Positions 27,995 through 35,556 of a DNA stretch of 64,000 nt are shown here, piece after piece. The stretch lies in the NCBI GenBank assembly GCA_017428085.1, contig JAFRRP010000009.1, positions 1-64,000 of the forward strand, given 5' to 3'. The notes under the pieces are model-generated. The model was given only the letters and a program-made list of their open reading frames with translations. It did no database searches and was not told the origin of the DNA. Each line of letters starts with the position of its first letter. Position 1 is the stretch's first letter. This stretch comes from Clostridia bacterium (GTDB lineage: Bacteria > Bacillota > Clostridia > Oscillospirales > Acutalibacteraceae). The position numbers and the translations under genes were made by a program.

Positions 27995-28061
27995 CACGGC
28001 GTCTCACGCAGTTTCAGTCGTAAGTCGTGAGTCGTAAGTCGTAAGAAGCGGCTGCGCCGCG
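27992..28061 (+). repeat. Stop-embedded TAGC hairpin and heptamers after purL
   Basis: The purL stop TAG (27992-27994) opens TAGC, ACGGCGT, CTCA, CGCAGT: a hairpin with one mispairing. Then come AGTCGTA, AGTCGTG, AGTCGTA, AGTCGTA (28016-28043) and a second small hairpin GCGGC, TGC, GCCGC. All read in the purL sense direction. Confidence 0.8.
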
Positions 28062-28092
28062 GTACGGCGTTTTTTGCCTTCAAAATGAAAAC

Positions 28093-28133
28093 AAAAAACC
28101 GGCGCGGGAGGCACCATGCGTGTCCCCGCGCCG
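28093..28133 (-). terminator. Terminator of the zinc-ribbon/Ig-like gene
   Basis: A 9-bp stem CGGCGCGGG / CCCGCGCCG (28100-28108 with 28125-28133) is followed on the minus strand by six T (28093-28098). Confidence 0.88.
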
Positions 28134-28150
28134 ATGGTTATAGAGCATCT

Positions 28151-29533
28151 TTATTTTAGTTCGATGACTTTTGCAAGAACTTTAGGAATTGTTACTTCGT
28201 CACCTCTAACAGTTTTATATGTATACAATCCTGTTGATACACCATAAAAGGTAATCGTATCATCCTCCAAAAATCGGGGAGAGTCTTCAGGCATAGCATA
28301 AAGCACATAAACAACATCATCGATGTATTGTGAATATCCCCATTTTGTTGCAACACGTAAAGCCACGTAGTTAATTCCGTCCTCGAAATCTTCTATGACC
28401 TGAAGAATAGTACCGGTAAATTTCACATTCTTACCTTCATATGATTTAGGAGAACGGGCTAATTCAGTATACGATATGGATTCACATTTGGACTTGTATG
28501 CGGCATCGGAAATTGTACTGCAAAGAACTTTTATTGTGCAAGATTGGTCCTTGTAAGTAATTGTAACTTCTGACTCTTTATCTGCCTCCAGCGTTACGGG
28601 TGTTTCAATTTTCCATCCCGACACCTTTTCTTTTGTACCATCTAAATATACGGCAGTAACTTCCATGTTTACATTGCTGGAATTGATGGTGGTGCCTGCA
28701 GTTGTGGAACCGGAATATTTGGCGGTAATTTCTTTGATTGTTTTATCTGAACAAATCAGCTCAAGATTATAAGCAAAATCACCATACTTAACATTGATTA
28801 TTTCACTGCCGTCTTTCTTGAGAGTTAATGAAGCAGGATCAAATACGCAGTCGCTTGTTACTTCAGTCTCTTTCCCATTTTTATGTTTTGCAAATACTTT
28901 AACATCTTTTTTGGAAGTGTCTATTGTCGTTCCTTCTGATAAGCTGCCTTTGTATTCAGCGTAAATATCAACGACAGCACTTGATGAGCATTTTACAGTA
29001 AGGTCTTTGCTGATATTTTTGTAGGTAATTGTAATCGTCGCAGAACTGTCTTCCTGTAAGGTCTTTTCCTCTGCAACAGACCATCCTTTTATTTCTTTTT
29101 CTGTTCCGTCTTTTGTAATGCCCAAAACGCTGATACCTTCGTTATTCTCGTTTAAAACGATATCCGCTTTGGTATCTCCGTTGTAGGAAACTTTCAATTG
29201 TTCATATTTTGGTTCCGCCGTTACCCCAATTATAACTGCTAATATTACAAGGATCAGAGCGATTGTGACGGGAATAATAGCTTTCTTCGATTTTGATTTT
29301 TGCTTTTTTGAATCAGCGATAGTCTCTGATGCTGCGTCTTTTGATCCATCTGAATAGAACTCATTGGATAGTGGATTGGGTGACGGTTCTTCTGTTGTCT
29401 TTTTTTCTTGTCTCGTATCAGATGTTTCCTCTTGCGCGTTGTCTCCGGGATTTTGCATTGAAACAGCAGATCCACAGAATTTGCAGAACGCAACACCGTT
29501 TTCAATTTCTTTTCCACAGTTTGGACAATTCAT
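28151..29533 (-). CDS. Zinc-ribbon, membrane-anchored Ig-like protein with C-terminal OB-like domain
   Basis: A 460-residue protein. Residues 1-22 are a zinc ribbon (CPNCGKE, CKFCGS). A Lys/Ser-rich linker leads to one helix near 85-105 (IIPVTIALILVILAVIIG). Outside follow three domains of about 75 residues, each ending in a Cys-Ser and containing a TITYK or NVKYG strand (bacterial Ig-like, Big-type), then a 95-residue beta-rich end (YTELARSPKSYEGKNVKFTG) resembling an OB fold. ATG at 29533 follows GGAGGGG. It is much more AT-rich than its surroundings, suggesting recent acquisition. Function unknown; perhaps sensing or adhesion. Confidence 0.78.
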   Translation of the reverse strand: MNCPNCGKEIENGVAFCKFCGSAVSMQNPGDNAQEETSDTRQEKKTTEEPSPNPLSNEFYSDGSKDAASETIADSKKQKSKSKKAIIPVTIALILVILAVIIGVTAEPKYEQLKVSYNGDTKADIVLNENNEGISVLGITKDGTEKEIKGWSVAEEKTLQEDSSATITITYKNISKDLTVKCSSSAVVDIYAEYKGSLSEGTTIDTSKKDVKVFAKHKNGKETEVTSDCVFDPASLTLKKDGSEIINVKYGDFAYNLELICSDKTIKEITAKYSGSTTAGTTINSSNVNMEVTAVYLDGTKEKVSGWKIETPVTLEADKESEVTITYKDQSCTIKVLCSTISDAAYKSKCESISYTELARSPKSYEGKNVKFTGTILQVIEDFEDGINYVALRVATKWGYSQYIDDVVYVLYAMPEDSPRFLEDDTITFYGVSTGLYTYKTVRGDEVTIPKVLAKVIELK

Positions 29534-29575
29534 GAATACCCCTCCATCTTTCGGTATTAAATCATTTTTGTGCGG

Positions 29576-29729
29576 CAAAAAAAGTGCGGCAGATGGAACT
29601 GCCGCACTGAAAAATACACAGCTCCAACTGTCGCCAAACAATTTCAATATCAATTCTGCTTCCCAATAGGAACAAATAGAACGATAAAACAGAGCCCGTA
29701 TTTTTACCGAATGGATAAAAATACGCTCT
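29576..29729 (-). promoter_or_regulatory. Structured leader with attenuator-like terminator
   Basis: On the minus strand, upstream of the zinc-ribbon gene, a 14-bp-class hairpin (29691-29729: AGAGC, GTATTTTTA, loop, TAAAAATAC, GCTCT) precedes a perfect 10-bp hairpin AGTGCGGCAG / CTGCCGCACT (29583-29608) followed by seven T (29576-29582). No gene lies upstream to be terminated, so this is an attenuated leader or a small RNA. The same region is an open frame in phase with the gene for 81 codons, but has no ribosome site. Confidence 0.6.
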
Positions 29730-29915
29730 AATTGTTCCATAAAAGAAGCACTTTTATTCATGAAATTGTTTGGCAAATATTAGCATATCATAACGAGCTG
29801 CTTTTTGCAAGATATTTTTAAGCGCAAAGAAAAAAGGAAGGGGAAAAACTCGCGGCTCTGTTGGTAACGGAAGGGCTTTCGCGCCGGCTGCATTGCTCTG
29901 TTTCCGCATCCCCCC

Positions 29916-29964
29916 AGCCGCACACCCCCGCCGCCTTGCATTGCAGGGCGGCGGGGGGGCGGCT
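29916..29964. other. Very stable GC hairpin in a 576-bp gene-free interval
   Basis: Outer arms AGCCGC / GCGGCT and inner arms CCCCGCCGCC / GGCGGCGGGG enclose a short TTGCATTGCA-containing loop; further CCCC/GGGG pairing can extend it. It stands out in an interval (29534-30109) that otherwise holds only the leader of the minus-strand gene and the promoter of the plus-strand gene. No T run follows on either strand. Confidence 0.6.
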
Positions 29965-30041
29965 ATGGGGAAGAGGGGAGGTTGCTTCAATCCAAAAACT
30001 GTGGGACAAACAGTTGTTACGCTTTTCTCCCAAATCCGCTA

Positions 30042-30070
30042 TTTACAAAAACAGGTTATGAGGATATAAT
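30042..30070 (+). promoter_or_regulatory. Promoter for the metallophosphoesterase gene
   Basis: TTTACA, 17 bases, TATAAT, 39 bp upstream of the start codon. Confidence 0.8.
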
Positions 30071-30109
30071 GTATTTAATAAAAAGGATCATCCAAAGGAG
30101 AAGAAAACC

Positions 30110-31246
30110 ATGAAGCTCAAAAAGATACTGGTGCTGGCGCTGTGCTGCGTGATGGCCGTCGGGCTGCTGCCCGCCGTTTCCTTCGCGGACGATTCCGTCA
30201 CGCGCATCCTGGCCTGTTCCGATTTCCAGAACCCAGACGGCAACGACGCGGGCAAGCAGGTGGTCTCCGCGGTGGTGCGGTCCATTCAGAACAACGGCGT
30301 GGACGCGGTGGACGCGTTCTTCTGCTGCGGCGATTACGACCACGACCTCACCATGCTGCCCGGCCCCACGGCCGAGGGCGTCAAAGCGCTGGGCGAAGCC
30401 GTCAGCCCCATTGTGCCTGACGGCGCGCAGAAGGTGTTCGTGCAGGGCAACCACGACTGCGCCTCCGGGTTGGCGGGGCTGGCCGTCAGCGGCAACAACG
30501 ATCCCAAAAGCGGCAAGTACGGCCTGTTCGTCATCAATGAGGACGACTATTCCTGGTTCAACGCCAGCCGCGAGGTGGTAAAGGGTACCGCGGAGAACCT
30601 GAAAACCTACCTCAACGAAAAGCTGGAAAGCGGCTTCACCGCCCCCGTCTTCGTGCTGTCCCACCTGCCGCTGCATTACTCCTACCGCAGCCGCCTGATC
30701 GGCGACGGACGCTGGGCCCACTACATTTTCGACGTGCTCAACGAGGCGGGTGAAAAGGGCCTGAACATCATCTTCCTGTTCGGCCACGACCACTCCAACG
30801 GCTGGGACGACTATCTGGGCGGCGCCTGTATCTGCTTGGAAAAGGGCGACAGCATCAATATCGGCAAGCTGGGCAACACCCTGAAATGGGACGCCTTCGA
30901 CCTGAACTTCACCTACATGAACGCGGGCTACACCGGCTATTACGACAACCACAACGGCGCGGACGACGCCCTGACCATGACGGTGTTCGAGATCACCGAC
31001 ACGCAGGTCACCGTGAACCGTTACGACGCGGAGGGCCTGCACAACGTGGCCTCGGCGGGCAAGCGCAACGACTACAAAAACGAGACCGGCTACGAGCCCA
31101 ACACGGACGTGAAGGCAAGCCCCGTGGTGATCCCGCTGACGGCTGTTGCCGACAGCAGCCCCATGGAAAGCGCTTTGGACCGGCTGGCGGCGTTCATCAT
31201 GCGCATCTACGAATTTCTGAAAAAAACGGTCGCGTCCATCTGCTGA
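30110..31246 (+). CDS. Secreted calcineurin-like metallophosphoesterase
   Basis: A 378-residue exported protein. The signal peptide (1-26) ends VSFAD. The metallophosphoesterase motifs are in order: ACSDFQNPDGND, CCGDYDHDL near 65, VQGNHDCASG near 108, LSHLPLHYSY near 182 and LFGHDHSNGWDD near 223. The first motif is D-x-Q rather than the common D-x-H. It should hydrolyse an extracellular phosphomonoester or diester. The last 22 residues (LAAFIMRIYEFLKKTVASIC) form an amphipathic tail similar to that of the lipase-like protein at 36911. Start after AAAGGAGAAG. It has its own promoter and terminator. Confidence 0.85.
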   Translation: MKLKKILVLALCCVMAVGLLPAVSFADDSVTRILACSDFQNPDGNDAGKQVVSAVVRSIQNNGVDAVDAFFCCGDYDHDLTMLPGPTAEGVKALGEAVSPIVPDGAQKVFVQGNHDCASGLAGLAVSGNNDPKSGKYGLFVINEDDYSWFNASREVVKGTAENLKTYLNEKLESGFTAPVFVLSHLPLHYSYRSRLIGDGRWAHYIFDVLNEAGEKGLNIIFLFGHDHSNGWDDYLGGACICLEKGDSINIGKLGNTLKWDAFDLNFTYMNAGYTGYYDNHNGADDALTMTVFEITDTQVTVNRYDAEGLHNVASAGKRNDYKNETGYEPNTDVKASPVVIPLTAVADSSPMESALDRLAAFIMRIYEFLKKTVASIC

Positions 31247-31275
31247 TCGCCGCGCAAAGACAGGAGAATACCGGG

Positions 31276-31309
31276 CCGGGAGAGCGTTTGTCCTCTCCCG
31301 GTCCTTTTT
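31276..31309 (+). terminator. Terminator of the metallophosphoesterase gene
   Basis: A 9-bp stem CCGGGAGAG / CTCTCCCGG (31276-31284 with 31293-31301), eight-base loop, then TCCTTTTT. Confidence 0.85.
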
Positions 31310-31330
31310 ATACATATCCGTCGCGACTTG

Positions 31331-31359
31331 TTGACAAAACGCGAAAAATGTGATATTCT
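31331..31359 (+). promoter_or_regulatory. Promoter for the DUF4234 gene
   Basis: TTGACA, 17 bases, TATTCT, 56 bp before the ATG. Confidence 0.85.
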
Positions 31360-31415
31360 ATTTCCATTAAACTGCCATACAGTTTGATTTACAGAAGAAA
31401 ACAGGAGGATTTGTC

Positions 31416-32042
31416 ATGTATTGTCCCAATTGCAACGGCTACGTGCAGGATAACGCGGCGTTCTGCCCCAACTGCGGCGCGCAGTTTGCCGCCGCGCAGC
31501 CCCAGTACCAGCAGCAGGCGCAGTATCAGCCGCCTCAGCAGCAGTACGCCGCGCAGCCCCAGTACCAGCAGCCCCAGCAGCCCCAGTACGCTGCCCAGCC
31601 GCAGTATCAACAGCCCCAGCCGCAGTATCAGCAGCCCGGCCCGGTGGCGCAGCTGAGAACCAACCGCAGTCTGGCCAAGGTGTTCTTCCTTTCGCTGATC
31701 ACTTTGGGAATCTACGGTCTTGTCTGCTACGGCAACATCACTGACGACGTCAATACCGTCTGCTCCCGCTACGACGGCAAAAAGAGCATGAACTACTATC
31801 TGCTGTTCTTTATCATCGCTCCCATCACGCTGGGGATCGCCGCCATCGTGTGGACGCACAACATCTGCAACCGCATCGGCGACGAGCTGAAGCGCCGTCA
31901 GATCAACTACTCCTTCAGCGCTTCCGACTTCTGGCTTTGGTGTGTGCTGGGTTCCCTGATCGTCGTGGGCCCGTTCATTTTTACCCACAAGTTCATGACG
32001 GCCATGAACCGGATGAACGAAAGCTTCAACATGTACGGCTGA
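31416..32042 (+). CDS. DUF4234 membrane protein with zinc ribbon and Gln-rich linker
   Basis: A 208-residue protein. Residues 1-24 are a zinc ribbon (YCPNCNGYV, FCPNCGAQF). Residues 27-75 are a low-complexity linker built from PQYQQ and QYAAQ units, with matching DNA repeats. Residues 78-205 are a DUF4234-type domain starting LRTNRSLAKVFFLSLITLGI, with helices at about 88-105, 130-150 and 170-190. Function of the family is unknown. The start follows CAGGAGGA. A strong promoter and a terminator make it a single-gene unit. Confidence 0.87.
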   Translation: MYCPNCNGYVQDNAAFCPNCGAQFAAAQPQYQQQAQYQPPQQQYAAQPQYQQPQQPQYAAQPQYQQPQPQYQQPGPVAQLRTNRSLAKVFFLSLITLGIYGLVCYGNITDDVNTVCSRYDGKKSMNYYLLFFIIAPITLGIAAIVWTHNICNRIGDELKRRQINYSFSASDFWLWCVLGSLIVVGPFIFTHKFMTAMNRMNESFNMYG

Positions 32043-32065
32043 CGCCGCCGTATGCAGGAATAAAC

Positions 32066-32104
32066 GAAAATCCCCGAACGGTCCACGTTCAGGGATTTTT
32101 TTTG
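32066..32104 (+). terminator. Terminator of the DUF4234 gene
   Basis: AATCCC and GAACG pair with CGTTC and GGGATT around a GTCCA loop, followed by eight T. The A run on the other side makes it usable from both strands. Confidence 0.82.
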
Positions 32105-32123
32105 CCTTCCGGCAGATGTATTT

Positions 32124-32154
32124 CTTACGACTTACAACTCACGACTTACGACTG
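32124..32154 (-). repeat. Heptamer array after the Gfo/Idh gene
   Basis: On the plus strand this is CTTACGA, CTTACAA, CTCACGA, CTTACGA, CTG. On the minus strand, AGTCGTA-type units start one base after the TGA stop of the oxidoreductase gene, in its sense direction. No second arm is visible. Confidence 0.82.
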
Positions 32155-33222
32155 TCAGGCCCTGTAAAACCTGTCGTCGAAGCGGATGACCTCGTTGCGC
32201 TCCGCGGAGGCGAAGATCGCCTCGATCAGCGCGATGCAGCGGCGCATCTGCCGGTGGTTCACGATCTGCTGCGCGCCGTTCACGATCACGTCGTAGATGT
32301 TGTCGTAATACTGTGTCCAGTTGCCGCGGACCTTTTCCAGCGGTTCCTCGTGGATGGTCTCGTCCGTGCGGGGCGCCATGGTTTTGGTGATACCGGTGCC
32401 GGCCTTCACGGGGACGGAGTCGATCTTGCTCCAGTCGTGTACCACCACGGTTTTGCCGTCCAGGTCCCAGTTGTCGATCACGGTGGTGCCGTTTTCGCCC
32501 AGGATATACCAGCGGGGCAGCTCGATGAAGTTGTTGGTGGTCACCTCCACCATGTACCGCAGGCCGCTTCTGAACTGCAGCTCGCTGTAAAAGCCGTCGT
32601 CGCACTCGTCGTTGGTGATGTGCGTCACGTGGGCGTAGACGCTTTCCAGCGGGTCGTCGTCGCACAGCGTCAGCGCCTGATCCAGCAGGTGAACGCCCCA
32701 GTCCAGCACCATGCCGCCGCCGTGGCCCTTTTCCTTGCGCCAGTCGCCGGGGATGCCACGGGAACCCTGCACGCGGGATTCGATGCGGAACACCCTGCCC
32801 AGCACGTTTTTGTCCACCACGTTTTTCATGGTCAGGTAGTCGTCGTCCCACCGGCGGTTCTGGTGTACGGTGAACAGCTTGCCGGTCTCCTTGGATACGG
32901 CGATCATGTCCTCCAGGTCCGCCGTCGTCATGGTGACGGGCTTTTCGGAGATCACGTTCTTGCCCGCCCGCATGGCCTGAATGGCCAGCGGCTTGTGGAC
33001 GTCGTTCCACGTGGCGATGGTGACCAGCTTTACCGTTTCATCGTTCAGCAGCTCCTCCAGCGAGCCGTAGGCGTGAATGCCTTCATGTTTCGCGTTTTCC
33101 AGTTGTTTGGGGTTGATATCCCACACGCCCGCCAGCTCGAATTTGTCCATTTCGCGGATGTGCTCGGCGTGCCAGCCGCCCATGCCGCCGTAGCCGATAA
33201 TGGCCGCTTTGATCTTTTCCAT
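32155..33222 (-). CDS. Gfo/Idh/MocA-family oxidoreductase
   Basis: A 355-residue NAD(P)-dependent dehydrogenase. The Rossmann motif AAIIGYGGMGGWHAEHI is at the N-terminus, then LVTIATWNDVHKPLAIQAM, the catalytic EKPVTMT near residue 95, and a C-terminal beta-sheet domain with VHQNRRWDDDY and GGGMVLDWGVHLLDQAL, which carries the usual Asp/His pair. The substrate is probably a sugar or inositol derivative, but no sugar pathway genes adjoin it. A minus-strand promoter lies about 55 bp upstream. The TGA is followed immediately by a heptamer array. Confidence 0.92.
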   Translation of the reverse strand: MEKIKAAIIGYGGMGGWHAEHIREMDKFELAGVWDINPKQLENAKHEGIHAYGSLEELLNDETVKLVTIATWNDVHKPLAIQAMRAGKNVISEKPVTMTTADLEDMIAVSKETGKLFTVHQNRRWDDDYLTMKNVVDKNVLGRVFRIESRVQGSRGIPGDWRKEKGHGGGMVLDWGVHLLDQALTLCDDDPLESVYAHVTHITNDECDDGFYSELQFRSGLRYMVEVTTNNFIELPRWYILGENGTTVIDNWDLDGKTVVVHDWSKIDSVPVKAGTGITKTMAPRTDETIHEEPLEKVRGNWTQYYDNIYDVIVNGAQQIVNHRQMRRCIALIEAIFASAERNEVIRFDDRFYRA

Positions 33223-33278
33223 TGTCTTTCCCCCGGAAACCGGAACGTCTGTGAATTGTTGCCCGTGTTTCCGTAGGC

Positions 33279-33307
33279 ATTATATGCCTTTACGCCGCGT
33301 ATTGCAA
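33279..33307 (-). promoter_or_regulatory. Promoter for the Gfo/Idh gene
   Basis: The minus strand reads TTGCAA, 17 bases, TATAAT. A weaker divergent plus-strand -10 (TATACT, 33351-33356) probably serves the next gene. Confidence 0.78.
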
Positions 33308-33397
33308 TAGGAAATTGCGGTTTTTTCTGTACTTTTTCAAAAAAGGATGTTATACTGTTTACACAGAAATATGATACCGTCCGCGGAGGGGATGACG

Positions 33398-34501
33398 ATG
33401 AAAATAACGTCCGTGACTTACCTGAAAACCGACGGCCGCGTGAAGCTCGTGGCGCAAACCGGGAAGCCCTGCTTCGGGGTGTTTTTGGACGCGAACGGCA
33501 CGCGTTATCAGGACGCGTTCAATATCGAAGAGCCCTACGACCGCAGGACCCACGTCTTTTACGTGCCGGAGGAAAAGCTCTCCGAAGGAGACGTACTGAC
33601 GCTGCGGCTGAAAAAGCGCAGGACCGCGCGGCATTTCTCCGCGTATGCTTTTCCGTTCGCGCCCGTATACGCGGACGAAGCGGCCCTCGCGCGGGAGACC
33701 GACAACGGCGTGCTGGCCACGGACAGCGAAAGCGAGGCCGTGGCGGAGGGCGTCGTCTATACCCGCTGGACCGGGGAGGACAAAAACGGCCTGCCCGTCA
33801 ACTGGTTCACGCTGGCGATCGACACAAAAAAGGCCTCGCTGTACGTGGGCACGCCGGGGGACGGCTACGCCAACGTCAACGTAAAAGCGAAGGTGCCGGA
33901 GATGATCGACGCCGCCGTGGCAAACGGCGTGCCGGTGGTGGCCGCGATGAACGCGGATTTCTTCGATATGTTCGGGGACTGCCATCCCTCGGGGCTGTGT
34001 GTGAAAAACGGCAGGGTCGTCGCCAATCCGGGCAGTCCGCGCCCGTTCATCGGCGTGAAAAAGGACGGGACCCCGGTGCTGACCGATCTGGCGGAAAGCC
34101 CCGGCGTCGTCAGGGAACTGGCCCACGCCGCGGCGGGGCTGCAGATGATCGTGAAGGACGGCAAGCTGCACGACTTCGCCCCGCTGGAGCCCTTCGGGTA
34201 CGTGCGGCACCCGCGCACGGCGGCGGGGATCACGAAGGACGGGACCGTGATCCTGCTGGCGGTGGACGGCCGCATCCCGGAGTATTCCAACGGCGCGTCG
34301 CTGACGGATCTGGCGCGGATCATGATCGGTCTCGGCGCGGACCGGGCGCTGAACCTCGACGGCGGCGGCTCCACCATCGTCTACACGAAAAAGGACGGGG
34401 AATTCATTTTCCACAACTGCCCCGCGGACCTGATCCGTCCCCGCGCCATGCTGATCCGCAAGGAGTTCAACGCGCTGCTGGTGACGGAGAGGCAGTTTTG
34501 A
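33398..34501 (+). CDS. Phosphodiester glycosidase family protein (NAGPA/DUF2233-like)
   Basis: A 367-residue protein whose C-terminal two thirds matches the phosphodiester glycosidase fold: VPVVAAMNADFFDMFGDCHPSGL near residue 185, GITKDGTVILLAVDGR near 285 and the family signature RALNLDGGGSTIVY near 325. The related human enzyme removes N-acetylglucosamine from a phosphodiester; bacterial members are thought to act on wall or exopolysaccharide linkages. The N-terminal 100 residues form a small beta domain. I see no signal peptide, which is odd for an exported glycosidase. ATG at 33398 has better spacing from GGAGGGG than ATG at 33392. Confidence 0.85.
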   Translation: MKITSVTYLKTDGRVKLVAQTGKPCFGVFLDANGTRYQDAFNIEEPYDRRTHVFYVPEEKLSEGDVLTLRLKKRRTARHFSAYAFPFAPVYADEAALARETDNGVLATDSESEAVAEGVVYTRWTGEDKNGLPVNWFTLAIDTKKASLYVGTPGDGYANVNVKAKVPEMIDAAVANGVPVVAAMNADFFDMFGDCHPSGLCVKNGRVVANPGSPRPFIGVKKDGTPVLTDLAESPGVVRELAHAAAGLQMIVKDGKLHDFAPLEPFGYVRHPRTAAGITKDGTVILLAVDGRIPEYSNGASLTDLARIMIGLGADRALNLDGGGSTIVYTKKDGEFIFHNCPADLIRPRAMLIRKEFNALLVTERQF

Positions 34502-34510
34502 GTGTTGAGA

Positions 34511-34542
34511 AAAGGCAGTCGGTGCGCCGACTGCCTTTCTGT
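34511..34542. terminator. Bidirectional terminator between convergent genes
   Basis: A perfect 12-bp stem AAAGGCAGTCGG / CCGACTGCCTTT with a TGCG loop (34511-34538), T-rich after it on the plus strand and flanked by AAAA-type sequence for the minus strand. Confidence 0.88.
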
Positions 34543-34551
34543 TTGTTTCCG

Positions 34552-35481
34552 TTACATGTAGTATTTTTTCAGTCGTTCGTATTCCTCAACCGAGATCTCC
34601 TTCACGCCGCCGTGCTTGAAGCCGTAGGGAAAGGAGAACGCGGTCTTATCCATGCGGAACGCCGCGTCGCCCGGGACGGGTGAGAGAAATGGCACGTAGC
34701 CCATCTTCTCTTTTTCGCACCCGAAAAAGTCCAGCAGCAGGCACCATTTGCCGTCGGGCAGGGTCACGGTGGTCGCGGCCTCATACGCCCCTGCGTTGCC
34801 GAGGGACGCCATATATGCCTCAAACGCCGCGTCGTGTTCATAGGGGCCGTAGAGGTCTTTGGCGGTCGCGTGCATATTCATGGCCGGATCGCTCGAGTTT
34901 TTGTAAAACAGGTGATAGGTGTCGCCGATCTTCGTGATGTGGGAGTCGAGGATCTCGTTTTCTTTGGTGAAGAACAGCTTCGGCTCCGAGAAGGTCCTGA
35001 AATCCTTTGTCGTGCAGCAGTAGATGGACATGTGGCTGAAGCCGTCCGCCGCCGCGGTGGAGCCCCAGTGGATCAGGTACTCGTCCCGCAGTTCGTCGTA
35101 AAAGACCTCCGGCGCCCACAGACAGCCGAAATCCTCCCGCCCGAAAAAGACCAGCTCCTGCCCGCCCCAGTGGATCAGGTCGTCGCTGCGCCACAGGGAG
35201 AGGCGTTTGCTGCCGTTGTGGTTGCAGTCCTTCCAGTCCACGTTATGATGCTCGTCCATGCGGTACACGATGCACAGGTCTGTTGCCAAAACGACATAGC
35301 CGCCGGTTTTCAGCTTCACGAATTCGATATCCCGGCAGCCGCCCGCGCCCTTGTCGCAGGTCAAAACGGGGGAGCCGCCGTTCAGCGGCTCCCAGCGGTA
35401 CCCGTCCCGGCTGAGAGCGAAATAGACCTGCTCCCCGTCGGGCGTCAGTTTTTCTTTGAAGTGAGAGAATAAGTAAGGCAT
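34552..35481 (-). CDS. GH43-like five-bladed beta-propeller protein
   Basis: A 309-residue cytoplasmic-looking protein with the blade pattern of family 43/62 glycosidases: GGCRDIEFVKLKTGGYVVLAT, LSLWRSDDLIHW, CLWAPEVFYDELRDEYLIHW and ILDSHITKIGDTYHLFYK, with EAATTVTLPDGKWCLLLD supplying a plausible acid residue. WAPEV and the Asp-Ser-His segment match known GH43 positions for the acid and modulator. Such enzymes cut arabinosides or xylosides. No signal peptide is present. It is downstream of the Mbeg1-like gene on the same strand. Confidence 0.82.
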   Translation of the reverse strand: MPYLFSHFKEKLTPDGEQVYFALSRDGYRWEPLNGGSPVLTCDKGAGGCRDIEFVKLKTGGYVVLATDLCIVYRMDEHHNVDWKDCNHNGSKRLSLWRSDDLIHWGGQELVFFGREDFGCLWAPEVFYDELRDEYLIHWGSTAAADGFSHMSIYCCTTKDFRTFSEPKLFFTKENEILDSHITKIGDTYHLFYKNSSDPAMNMHATAKDLYGPYEHDAAFEAYMASLGNAGAYEAATTVTLPDGKWCLLLDFFGCEKEKMGYVPFLSPVPGDAAFRMDKTAFSFPYGFKHGGVKEISVEEYERLKKYYM

Positions 35482-35505
35482 ATCATTGAATGCGGAAGGA
35501 AAAGA

Positions 35506-35556
35506 CTTCCGACTTCCGACTGATGACTTCCGACTGCAACGGCGCCAACCGCCGCG
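35506..35556 (-). repeat. Heptamer array and hairpin after the Mbeg1-like gene
   Basis: On the plus strand: CTTCCGA, CTTCCGA, CTGATGA, CTTCCGA, CTG, then a hairpin. On the minus strand the hairpin (ACGCGGCG, GTTG, GCGCCGT, one bulge) starts inside the TGA stop of the Mbeg1-like gene and AGTCGGA units follow. This is a diverged relative of the TAG-linked elements. Confidence 0.75.

Noticed and set aside
29534..29776. 81-codon N-terminal extension of the zinc-ribbon protein
   Set aside because: It contains the terminator and hairpins of the leader and has no ribosome site, while the ATG at 29533 has GGAGGGG. Kept only as part of the leader finding.
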